Shown here: piece by piece, positions 16,646 to 23,977 of the stretch
How positions within the stretch are numbered: position 1 is the stretch's first letter
How the letters are laid out: every line of letters starts with the position of its first letter
Origin: UBA7887 sp964408735
Lineage (GTDB): Bacteria > Pseudomonadota > Alphaproteobacteria > UBA7887
Length of the DNA: 28,975 bases
Assembly (NCBI GenBank): GCA_964408735.1
Contig: CAYPAX010000058.1
Span: 1 to 28,975, forward strand
Direction: 5' to 3'
Notes under the pieces: model-generated
Told to the model about the DNA's origin: nothing
Seen by the model: only the letters and a program-made list of their open reading frames with translations
Database searches by the model: none
Position numbers and translations under genes: made by a program

Positions 16646-16658
16646 TCAATCCGCCGCC
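16634..16658. terminator. Bidirectional hairpin spanning two convergent stop codons
   Basis: GGCGGCGATT (16634-16643) pairs with AATC plus GCCGCC (16648-16651 and 16653-16658), with a single bulged C at 16652 and a four-base GATC loop. The central TGATCA contains the stop codons of both convergent genes. No T-tract follows on either strand, so it is either a weak intrinsic terminator or an mRNA 3'-end stabiliser. Confidence 0.5.
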
Positions 16659-17269
16659 TGAGACAACCAACGCTCACGATTGGGCCAACGCTGCACGAGA
16701 TCGAGAAAGAGAGGATCGACGTGCTCGGCCCGGTCGGCGGCATCCTCTGCCAGGGCACCCGGTGCATCGTCGTAGCTCAGCATCGATATGTCGTCCATGC
16801 GCGACGGGTATAGCCGTCCGTCGAGATGGTCGCACTCATGCTGCAACAGCGCCGCCCAGGTGCCATGTGCCTCCACAGTCATGCTCTCTCCCGAAAGTGT
16901 CTGATAGGCAAGGGAAATTCGGGGATAGCGGGGAACCTTGCCGTGCAGGCCGGGTATTGAAAGGCAACGCTCCCAGACTGGGACGGTCTCGTCCGTCAAC
17001 GGCGTGATTTGCGGATTTACCAGCACCGTCCAATCCACAGGCTCTATGCCGGAGCCTGCCGGTATGCGCGCGGCGATCATTCGATAGACGACTAGGCGCT
17101 TGCTTACGAAGACTTGTGGCGCGGCGATGCCGCTGGCGCCGATATGCGCCAAGGTCTCGCGCATGTCCTCGGCAAGCTCGGCGACATCCGGGCTGGTCGG
17201 ATCCGCGATCGGCTCGGCGATCTTTCGCAGAATGGGGTGTCCCATCTTGGCGATTTGACGAACGGCCAT
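16646..17269 (-). CDS. def: Peptide deformylase (divergent, accessory copy)
   Basis: The 207-residue metalloenzyme removes formyl groups from N-terminal formyl-methionine or formylated peptides. Motif 1 is GASGIAAPQ at 44-52 (classical GxGxAAPQ, altered in its first residues), motif 2 is ERCLS at 100-104 (classical EGCLS; metal ligand Cys102 kept, Gly replaced by Arg101), and motif 3 is QHECDH at 143-148 with His144, Glu145 and His148. These are the zinc/iron ligands and the general base. The start at 17269 is fixed by AAGGAG eight bases upstream, which itself overlaps the amidase stop, so the frame's extension to 17389 is not used. It is not next to fmt, as housekeeping def usually is, suggesting an additional copy. 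It is the last gene of the minus-strand block. Confidence 0.9.
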   Translation of the reverse strand: MAVRQIAKMGHPILRKIAEPIADPTSPDVAELAEDMRETLAHIGASGIAAPQVFVSKRLVVYRMIAARIPAGSGIEPVDWTVLVNPQITPLTDETVPVWERCLSIPGLHGKVPRYPRISLAYQTLSGESMTVEAHGTWAALLQHECDHLDGRLYPSRMDDISMLSYDDAPGALAEDAADRAEHVDPLFLDLVQRWPNRERWLSQAAD

Positions 17270-17277
17270 GGTGTTGG

Positions 17278-17283
17278 CTCCTT
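17278..17283 (-). promoter_or_regulatory. Shine-Dalgarno of the deformylase gene overlapping the amidase stop
   Basis: AAGGAG on the minus strand lies eight bases before the deformylase ATG at 17269. Base 17283 is the last base of the amidase stop codon, so ribosomes ending the amidase sit on this site. It decides the deformylase start and implies coupled translation. Confidence 0.75.
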
Positions 17284-18692
17284 CAAACCGGCGGGCGCTT
17301 GTCGGCCCAGGGTCGTGCCTTTTCGAAAGCGGCCGCGGCCTGCAACACCGTGAGGTCGGCAAAGCGCCGGCCAACGATTTGTAGACCAACAGGAAGGCCG
17401 TCCTTGGTGAAGCCGCAAGGCACGGAGGCAGCAGGGTTGCCGCTGAAATTGAAGGGATAGGAAAACTCGGCCCAGCTGACCCAATCCCAGGGGTGTTGCG
17501 GCCAATGCTCGGGCTGCAGGCGATCCGCCGGGAAAGCCGCCACGGAAACCGCAGGCGTCAGCATCAGGTCGCATTGCTCGAAGGTCCGGTGGATTTCCTC
17601 GACATAGGTGATCTTTCGCTGGCGCGTATCGAGGTAGTCTTCGAGGCTATGGCCCCTGCCGAACTCCATGCAGGCGAGCAAGCCCGGGTCCATGCGATCC
17701 TTGTATTCGTCGAGCAGGGGCGCGAAGGCCTGCTCGTGGGCCGCCCAAAGAAATCGGATCAGCTCGGGGCCGTCAGGCCCGAATGATGGCACCACTTCCT
17801 CGACCCGGCAGCCCAGATCGCTGGCGAAGACATCGACGGCGGCGGATACCAGCTCGGCGATCTCGTCATCGACGCGGGCGTGGCCGAGATCGGGGCTGTA
17901 GGCCACCTTGAGATTGGCGACGCCGTCGCCGAGGTGCAAAGGATAGGCCTCCGGCGGCGCCTCCAGCGAGGTGTGGTCCCAGGGGTGCGGTCCGGCCATG
18001 ACTTCCAGCATCAAGGCGGAATCCGCGACGGTGCGGGTCATCGGGCCGATATGAGAGGACTGGTCGTTATTGGGGACAGGCCAGTTCGGCACCCGCCCAT
18101 AGGTTGGCTTGAGGCCGAATATTCCGGAAAAATGCGACGGCATGCGGATCGACCCGGCGCCGTCCGAGCCTTGGTGCAACGGTCCGTATCCCGCGGCAGC
18201 CCCGGCCCCGGCACCGGCTGACGATGCGCCCGCGTTGTAGCCCTTCTTCCAGGGATTGGAGGTTATCCCGGTCAACGGGCTATGGCTCACGCCCTTCCAG
18301 CCGAACTCGGAGGTCGTGGTCTTGCCGAGCACGATGGCGCCGGCCTGCTTGAGCCGTGTCACGCAGGGGGCATCCGTATCCGGCACCACGCCTTTATGGC
18401 TGAAGGAGCCGCGTTCCGTGGCAATACCCTCCGTGACGACAAGGTCCTTGATGGTCACGGGGATGCCATGCAGGGGCCCAAGGGCGACGCCATCGGCGAC
18501 ATCCTTCTCGGCCTTGCGCGCGGCATCCATGGCGGCGTCCGCCGTCAATGTCGCGAAGGCATTTATGTCAGGCTCGAGGGCTTCGATGCGGGCAAGCACC
18601 GCCTCCATGAGCTCGACCGGCGACAGTTTCTTGTCGCGGATCAGCGCGGCAAGCTCGGTCGCCGGCGTGTAGCAAAGGTCGGTGTCGGTCAT
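17283..18692 (-). CDS. Amidase signature family hydrolase
   Basis: The 469-residue enzyme hydrolyses a carboxamide or acts on a related C-N bond. The Ser-cisSer-Lys triad is visible: Lys82 in TIKDL, Ser157 in GASSAG, and nucleophile Ser181 in GSDGAGSIRMP. The spacing of 24 residues between the two serines is the family norm. No signal peptide is present, so it is cytoplasmic. It is not a convincing GatA, because no gatB or gatC accompanies it and the C-terminal part (WPQHPWDWVSW, YPFNFSGNPAASVPCGF) resembles catabolic amidases of aryl or alkyl amides. Its ATG overlaps the TGA of the ThDP enzyme gene by four bases, so the two are probably made together; the deformylase follows 13 bases after the stop. 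Confidence 0.9.
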   Translation of the reverse strand: MTDTDLCYTPATELAALIRDKKLSPVELMEAVLARIEALEPDINAFATLTADAAMDAARKAEKDVADGVALGPLHGIPVTIKDLVVTEGIATERGSFSHKGVVPDTDAPCVTRLKQAGAIVLGKTTTSEFGWKGVSHSPLTGITSNPWKKGYNAGASSAGAGAGAAAGYGPLHQGSDGAGSIRMPSHFSGIFGLKPTYGRVPNWPVPNNDQSSHIGPMTRTVADSALMLEVMAGPHPWDHTSLEAPPEAYPLHLGDGVANLKVAYSPDLGHARVDDEIAELVSAAVDVFASDLGCRVEEVVPSFGPDGPELIRFLWAAHEQAFAPLLDEYKDRMDPGLLACMEFGRGHSLEDYLDTRQRKITYVEEIHRTFEQCDLMLTPAVSVAAFPADRLQPEHWPQHPWDWVSWAEFSYPFNFSGNPAASVPCGFTKDGLPVGLQIVGRRFADLTVLQAAAAFEKARPWADKRPPV

Positions 18693-20353
18693 CCGCGCTT
18701 TCTCCCTGGAGGCATCTTCTTGTGCGACAGCTCGCGTGTCTCGGCGGTAATGATGTCGAGCACGGCGGGCTGGCCCTCGCTCGTCGCGTTCCGTGCCCTG
18801 TCAAGCGCCGGGCGGATCTCTGCCGGCTTGGTCACCACCTCCGCATGGCAGCCGAGCGCACGTGCCAGCGCTGCGTAATCGCCGTGCTGCGTTGCGGAAT
18901 CGAAGCGCTTGATGGATTCCGGGATATTCTTGTCGTAGCCGCTGAACACGGAATCGTGCTTGATCACCGTGATCGTGCCGATGTTGTTGCGCGCCGCGGT
19001 CTCCAGGTCCATCCCCGTCATGCCGATGGAGCCGTCGCCCATGACATTGACGACGGTCTTGTCCGGGTTGGCGATCTTGGCGCCCATGGCGAGGCCGAGC
19101 GAGAAACCGAGTTGCGAGGACTGTCCCCAGCCAAGATAAGAGCGCGGCGTTGTAGATTGGTAGAAGACGCTCTGAATATCGCGCGAGGCGCCCGACTCGT
19201 GGGTGATCATGGTGTTGTCGGGGTCGAGCCCGGCCCATAGCTCGCGGAACATGCGATAGCCGTTGATGGGCTCGGAATCGTCGCTGAACAGCGGCTCGAA
19301 CTCTGCCAGCCAGGCCGCTTTCGTCTTGGCGAGCCGCGCCTCGGCCGCGGCCCGCTTCTCAGCCAGACCACCATCGCCGATACGTTTGCGCAGCTCCGCT
19401 GCCAGCTGTTCGAGGAACAGCTTCGCATCGGCAATCACGCCCGTAGCCGCGGCATAGTCCTTGTTGATATCGCCGGCATCGACGGTGACGTGGATGATGG
19501 TCTTGCCGTCGGGCACCACCCGGGTGAACGCCGCATGGCTGAGGCTGGTGCCGACCGCGAGCAAGGTGTCGCAGGCATCGAGCTCTTCAACCACCATCGC
19601 AGTTGCTGCCAGACCGCCCATGCCGGCGGAAAGCGGATGGGTCTCGGGAAAGGCGCTCTTGCCCTGCAAGGTCGTCTTCACAGGAGCGCCGAGCAGCTCG
19701 GCAACATTTTTCAGGGCTTCATAGGCCTCAGCGAAATGGACGCCCTGGCCGACCCAGATCAGCGGCCGCTCCGCTGCCAGCAGTCGGTCGGCAGCTTCCT
19801 CCACGGCACCCTGGTCGGCGGCGGAGCGCAGGCGCGGAACGGGCGTGTAATCGATCTCGCCATCCCAGTCCATGTTGCAGACGTCGCCCAGCACCTCGAG
19901 CATGACCGGGCCCGGCCGGCCGGAGCGCAAGGCGGTGAAAGCGCGTCGAACATAGTTCGGCAACTGGTCCGGCACTATCAGCTTTTGCGACATCTTGACG
20001 GTAGCTGCGTAGTTTCTGGCACTGTCGAACATGGTCGGCGTGTCGAGATAGCGCAGCCCCGGATGGCCGGGAAGGAAGAGGATGGGCACCGAGTCCGTAT
20101 AGGCGTGGGCGACGCCGGCAAAGGCGTTTTCCGACCCCGCCATTCCCTGGACCGTAATGGTGCCGATCTGACGCCCGTTGGTCGAGCGTGACACGCCGTC
20201 GGCCATATTTCCCGCCACGCGCTCCTGTCGCGCGACGATGCTGGGCAGACCTGCCCGGGACATCGGCTCCATTACCGGGCTGAAGGGATAGCAGAAACAC
20301 TGCGTCACGCCTTCCTTCTGCAGCATGCTCACCAACGCGTCGCCGACGTTCAT
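18689..20353 (-). CDS. Thiamine-diphosphate-dependent decarboxylase/acetolactate synthase-like enzyme
   Basis: The 554-residue protein has the three-domain plan of the acetolactate synthase / 2-oxo acid decarboxylase group: Pyr domain (about 1-165) with catalytic Glu44 in ARQERVAGNMADG, central domain (about 185-320), and PP domain (about 375-540). The ThDP/Mg motif starts MGDGSIGMTG at 438-447, but the expected Asn-Asn about 25 residues later is His466-Asp467 (VIKHDSVF), an unusual metal-site change. It could be a decarboxylase, lyase or synthase acting on a 2-oxo acid; sequence does not decide. GGGGAGG (20361-20367) just before the ATG is a strong ribosome binding site. It follows the 2-oxo-acid ferredoxin oxidoreductase after 33 bases, suggesting two ThDP enzymes for related oxo acids. 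Confidence 0.88.
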   Translation of the reverse strand: MNVGDALVSMLQKEGVTQCFCYPFSPVMEPMSRAGLPSIVARQERVAGNMADGVSRSTNGRQIGTITVQGMAGSENAFAGVAHAYTDSVPILFLPGHPGLRYLDTPTMFDSARNYAATVKMSQKLIVPDQLPNYVRRAFTALRSGRPGPVMLEVLGDVCNMDWDGEIDYTPVPRLRSAADQGAVEEAADRLLAAERPLIWVGQGVHFAEAYEALKNVAELLGAPVKTTLQGKSAFPETHPLSAGMGGLAATAMVVEELDACDTLLAVGTSLSHAAFTRVVPDGKTIIHVTVDAGDINKDYAAATGVIADAKLFLEQLAAELRKRIGDGGLAEKRAAAEARLAKTKAAWLAEFEPLFSDDSEPINGYRMFRELWAGLDPDNTMITHESGASRDIQSVFYQSTTPRSYLGWGQSSQLGFSLGLAMGAKIANPDKTVVNVMGDGSIGMTGMDLETAARNNIGTITVIKHDSVFSGYDKNIPESIKRFDSATQHGDYAALARALGCHAEVVTKPAEIRPALDRARNATSEGQPAVLDIITAETRELSHKKMPPGRKRG

Positions 20354-20386
20354 CTCAATCCCTCCCCAAGTGTCATTGTTCTGTTC

Positions 20387-23300
20387 TCAAGCGGCGCGGG
20401 CGCGCCCCGAAGATGTCTCGATCGTACCCAACAGGCTCTCACGCTCGCCGTCTGCGGCTTTCATCGCCTGTTCCTTGATATGGCCAAAGCCGCGAATTTG
20501 CTCCGGAATTTCCGCCAAGGCAATTGCTGTGGCAAGAGAGTCCTGAGAGAGCGAAGCCGCGAGTTGCTCTATGTCGGCGATATAGCGGTCGCGCAACGCC
20601 CGCTCGGCGCGGCGCTCCGCCGTCCAGCCGAAGACATCGAGACGGCTGCCGCGCAGTCCCTTCATGCCGGCCAGCAACTTCATCACGCTGCCCATCCACG
20701 GCCCGTAGGAGCTCTTGCGCGGCAGCCCGGTGTGCGGATCGCGCCGCGATAAAAGCGGCGGTGCCAAATGATAGCGAATGCTGTAGTCGCCGCTGAAGGT
20801 CTGCTTCAGCTGGTCGGCGAAACTTGCCTCGCGATGCAGCCGCGCAACTTCGTATTCGTCCTTGTAGGCCATGACCTTGAAGGCGTTGCGTGCGACCGCC
20901 GTGGCAAAGTCCGTATTGCCGGTGCCAAGCTTTGCCTCCGCCTGCTGGGCCGCTTCAACCAAGGTGCGGTAGCGGCCGGCGTAGTCGGCATCCTGATACG
21001 CGGTGAGAGCGTCGGCGCGGCGCGCGACCGTGTCTTCGAGGCTTTCCGCATGCGCTTGCTCAGTCGCCGTGGGCATTAATGCCGCGACCGTGTCGGGCTT
21101 TGCCGCGGCCAAGCGGCCAAGCCGGAATGCCAGCAGGTTGAACGGCACCGCAACGGCGTTCACGGCAATGGCCTGCTCGATGGCGGAAACGGAGAGCGGT
21201 AGGCAGCCTCGCTGAAAGGCGAAACCGATCATGAAGCTGTTGGCGCCGATGGTATCGCCGGTCAGCGCCAGCGCGATGCGGGTGGCATCGACAGTATGGG
21301 TATGGTCGGCGCCGACGTGATCGGTGAGGCCCTGTACAAGCAGGCTGCCGTCGACGGCCAGGTCGCGGGCGAGCTGAAAAGCGGGCGTTGGTGTCACATC
21401 GGCATTGACCACGGCGTGGGTCTGATCGGGCTCGACGGCATGCAAGGCCGAGGGTGCCACCGCGGCCACCAGGTCGCAGCCGAGCAACAGGTCCGCTTCG
21501 CCGAGGCCGACGCCGTGGGAGACTTCGGCGCCGGGTGCTGCGCTGATTTTCAGGTGGCTGTAGACCGCGCCGTTCTTTTGGCTGAGGCCGGTCATGTCGA
21601 AGATCGACACGCCTTTGCCTTCGAGGTGCGCGGCCATGCCGAGAACGGCCGAGATGGTGACCACACCGGTGCCGCCGATGCCGGCCACCAGCATGCTCCA
21701 CTCTTCGTCGAGCGCCGGCCCTGCCGGCTCGGGCAGGTCATCGAATACGCCAGCGGGAAGCTCGGCGACGTCCGGCCGGCGCAGGTCGCCGCCCTCGACC
21801 GTGACGAAAGCGGGGCAGAAGCCCTCGAGGCAGGAATAGTCCTTGTTGCAGCTCGACTGGTCGATCTTGCGCTTGCGCCCGAATGGCGTCTCGACCGGGT
21901 GGATCGAGACGCAATTGGCCTTGGTCGAGCAATCGCCGCAGCCTTCGCATACAAGGGGATTGATGAAGGCGCGCTTATTCGGATCTGGGAAGGCGCCGCG
22001 CTTGCGCCGCCGGCGCTTCTCGGCCGCGCAGGTCTGTTCGTAGATAAGGACCGTGGTGCCGGGGATATCACGCATGCGCCGTTGCACGGCATCAAGCTCG
22101 TCGCGGTGATAGACGCGGGTGCCGCTAGGGAGCTCGTAGAGGCCACGAAATTTCTCCGGCCGGTCGGAAACGATGGCCAGATCCTTGACGCCCTCGGCAT
22201 GCATCTGCTCGGCGATCTCGGCCACTGTCAGGCCGCCCTCGACAGGCTGTCCGCCGGTCATCGCGGCGGCATCGTTGTAGAGGATCTTGTAGGTGATGTT
22301 GGCGCCGGACTGGACGGCCGCGCGCACCGCCAGCGAGCCGGAATGGGTATAGGTGCCGTCGCCGAGGTTCTGGAAGATGTGGTTGGTCTCGGTGAACGGT
22401 GCCATGCCGGTCCAGGTGACCCCCTCGGCGCCCATATGGGTGCCCAGCATGGTGCGGCGCTCGGGCACCAGCACGGCCATGCCATGACAGCCGATGCCCC
22501 CCATGGCCATCGAGCCGTCGGGGGTTTTCGTCGAGGTGTTGTGGGGACAGCCGGAACAGAAGAACGGCGAGCGCACGGCGCTGTCGCCGATGCCCGGCAG
22601 ATTGCGCCCGATGCGGCTGCGCAGGCGCGTCCAGCGGGCCTCACAGTCCTCGTCCATGAGATCGCAGGCCTGCATGCGGCTCGCCACCTTGTCGGCGACA
22701 GTCGCCGCCTCGATCTGGTCGTCGATCGGCAGCAGAGGGTTGCCTGCGCCATCGGTCTTGCCGCTGATGCGCGGCCGGTTGGGCATGTCGTAGAGCATGG
22801 CGCGCGCCTGCTCTTCCATGAAGGAGCGCTTCTCCTCGACGAACATGAGTTCATCGCACTCGCTCGCGAAGGCTTTCAGCCCTTCAGGCTCGAGCGGCCA
22901 GATCATGGCGACCTTGTAGACGCCGATGCCGCGCTCCTTGGCGGCCGCGTCGTCGATGCCGAGCGAGCGCAGGCCCGCCACGGTATCGAGATAGGCCTTG
23001 CCGGCGGTGACGATGCCGAGGCGGGTCGGCCGCTCGGCGCCGAAGCGCACGCCATCGAGCTTGTTGGCCCGGGCATAGGCTTGGGCGCGCGGAATCTTAT
23101 ATCGCGCGAGGCGCTGGTCCTGACCGATCGGGTCGTATTCCATGCGGATATGCACGCCGCCTTCGGGCATCGGCGCGTCGTCCGGCAGCGTGATGCTGAC
23201 CCGGCCCGGATCGACCGAGGTGGTCTCCGTCGCGATGATGGTCTCGTTGACGGTCTTGAAGCCCACCAGCGTGCCGGAAAAGCGGGACATGGCAAAGCCG

Positions 23301-23863
23301 TGCAGGCCGAGGTCAAGCAATTCCTGCACATTGGCAGGGTAGAGTATCGGAATGCTGTTCGCTGCCAGGGCCTGGTCGGACTGGTGGGCGATGGTCGAGG
23401 ACTTGCCCGGGTGGTCGTCGCCATAGACCAGCAGCACGCCGCCATTGGGGTGAGTGCCGGCATAGTTGGCGTGCTTGAACGGGTCGCCCGAGCGGTCGAC
23501 GCCGGGACCCTTGCCGTACCAGATGCCGAACACGCCATCGACCTTTCGCCCGGGCACGAAGTCGAGCTGTTGCGTGCCCCACACCGCGGTAGCCGCCAGA
23601 TCCTCGTTGAGGCCCGGCTGGAAGAGAATGTCGTGTTGTTTCAGATGCGCCGCAGCCTGCCACAAGGCACCGTCATAGCCGCCCAGGGGGGAGCCACGAT
23701 AGCCCGAGATGAAGCCGGCAGTGTTCAAGCCCTGGGCGCGGTCGCGCTCGCGCTGCATGAGCGGCAGCCTGACCAGTGCTTGCACGCCGGACAGGAACAC
23801 CCGTCCGCTCGCGGCCGTGTACTTGTCTTCGAGGCTTACCGTGGCCAGACCGTCGCCATCCAT
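20387..23863 (-). CDS. Fused indolepyruvate:ferredoxin oxidoreductase
   Basis: The 1158-residue protein joins alpha and gamma parts that archaea encode separately as IorA and IorB. It oxidatively decarboxylates aryl 2-oxo acids to acyl-CoA, reducing ferredoxin. Order: N-terminal pyrimidine-binding and transketolase-C-like domains (about 20-400); ThDP domain with CSGCPHNTSTK at 436-446, GDGTYTHSG at 501-509 and NDAAAMTGG at 530-538; an Fe-S insert with Cys639, 642 and 645 (CEGCGDC) and further Cys at 651, 672, 678 and 683; gamma domain from about 724 (AGIGGTGVVT, FDMTGLSQKNGAVYSHLKI); and a C-terminal extension (about 950-1158) of the DUF6537 type. GAGGA at 23871-23875 supports the start. It leads the ThDP enzyme-amidase-deformylase genes. 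Substrate could be indolepyruvate, phenylpyruvate or hydroxyphenylpyruvate. Confidence 0.93.
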   Translation of the reverse strand: MDGDGLATVSLEDKYTAASGRVFLSGVQALVRLPLMQRERDRAQGLNTAGFISGYRGSPLGGYDGALWQAAAHLKQHDILFQPGLNEDLAATAVWGTQQLDFVPGRKVDGVFGIWYGKGPGVDRSGDPFKHANYAGTHPNGGVLLVYGDDHPGKSSTIAHQSDQALAANSIPILYPANVQELLDLGLHGFAMSRFSGTLVGFKTVNETIIATETTSVDPGRVSITLPDDAPMPEGGVHIRMEYDPIGQDQRLARYKIPRAQAYARANKLDGVRFGAERPTRLGIVTAGKAYLDTVAGLRSLGIDDAAAKERGIGVYKVAMIWPLEPEGLKAFASECDELMFVEEKRSFMEEQARAMLYDMPNRPRISGKTDGAGNPLLPIDDQIEAATVADKVASRMQACDLMDEDCEARWTRLRSRIGRNLPGIGDSAVRSPFFCSGCPHNTSTKTPDGSMAMGGIGCHGMAVLVPERRTMLGTHMGAEGVTWTGMAPFTETNHIFQNLGDGTYTHSGSLAVRAAVQSGANITYKILYNDAAAMTGGQPVEGGLTVAEIAEQMHAEGVKDLAIVSDRPEKFRGLYELPSGTRVYHRDELDAVQRRMRDIPGTTVLIYEQTCAAEKRRRRKRGAFPDPNKRAFINPLVCEGCGDCSTKANCVSIHPVETPFGRKRKIDQSSCNKDYSCLEGFCPAFVTVEGGDLRRPDVAELPAGVFDDLPEPAGPALDEEWSMLVAGIGGTGVVTISAVLGMAAHLEGKGVSIFDMTGLSQKNGAVYSHLKISAAPGAEVSHGVGLGEADLLLGCDLVAAVAPSALHAVEPDQTHAVVNADVTPTPAFQLARDLAVDGSLLVQGLTDHVGADHTHTVDATRIALALTGDTIGANSFMIGFAFQRGCLPLSVSAIEQAIAVNAVAVPFNLLAFRLGRLAAAKPDTVAALMPTATEQAHAESLEDTVARRADALTAYQDADYAGRYRTLVEAAQQAEAKLGTGNTDFATAVARNAFKVMAYKDEYEVARLHREASFADQLKQTFSGDYSIRYHLAPPLLSRRDPHTGLPRKSSYGPWMGSVMKLLAGMKGLRGSRLDVFGWTAERRAERALRDRYIADIEQLAASLSQDSLATAIALAEIPEQIRGFGHIKEQAMKAADGERESLLGTIETSSGRARAA

Positions 23864-23896
23864 ATCTCGATCCTCTGCCGATTTTGGCTATTTCGT

Positions 23897-23909
23897 CTCC
23901 GCGGCGGAG
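23897..23909. promoter_or_regulatory. Perfect palindrome in the putative promoter of the oxidoreductase gene
   Basis: CTCCGC-G-GCGGAG is a 13-base perfect inverted repeat, 34 bases before the ATG of the oxidoreductase. On the minus strand TTGACT (23918-23913) matches five of six -35 bases, and a 17-base spacer would put a poor -10 (CGAAAT) at 23895-23890, so the palindrome would sit inside the spacer. That is where many repressors or MerR-type activators bind. No regulator gene is adjacent; operator function is inferred. Confidence 0.4.
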
Positions 23910-23951
23910 TGTAGTCAACAGCGCGCGCCGCCGCCATAGCCCTGGCTTGGG

Positions 23952-23973
23952 CGGTGCCATGCGCGTGGCACTG
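23952..23973 (-). terminator. Hairpin after the CHASE2 gene
   Basis: GTGCCA (23954-23959) and TGGCAC (23966-23971) pair perfectly around a six-base loop; a G-T wobble and a C-G pair extend the stem to eight. It lies just past the CHASE2 stop in the 114-base gap before the oxidoreductase gene. No T-tract follows, so termination would be partial at best. It may separate the upstream and downstream transcription units. Confidence 0.35.
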
Positions 23974-23977
23974 GTCT

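Noticed and set aside
17270..17389. A 40-residue N-terminal extension of the deformylase
   Set aside because: An ideal AAGGAG eight bases before ATG 17269 and the conserved deformylase N-terminus set the start there.
21296..23914. An 872-codon open frame on the plus strand opposite the oxidoreductase gene
   Set aside because: It lies antisense to a gene with complete family motifs. Its translation shows no recognisable domain and is rich in Gly, Ala, Asp and His, as expected for the shadow of a GC-rich coding strand.
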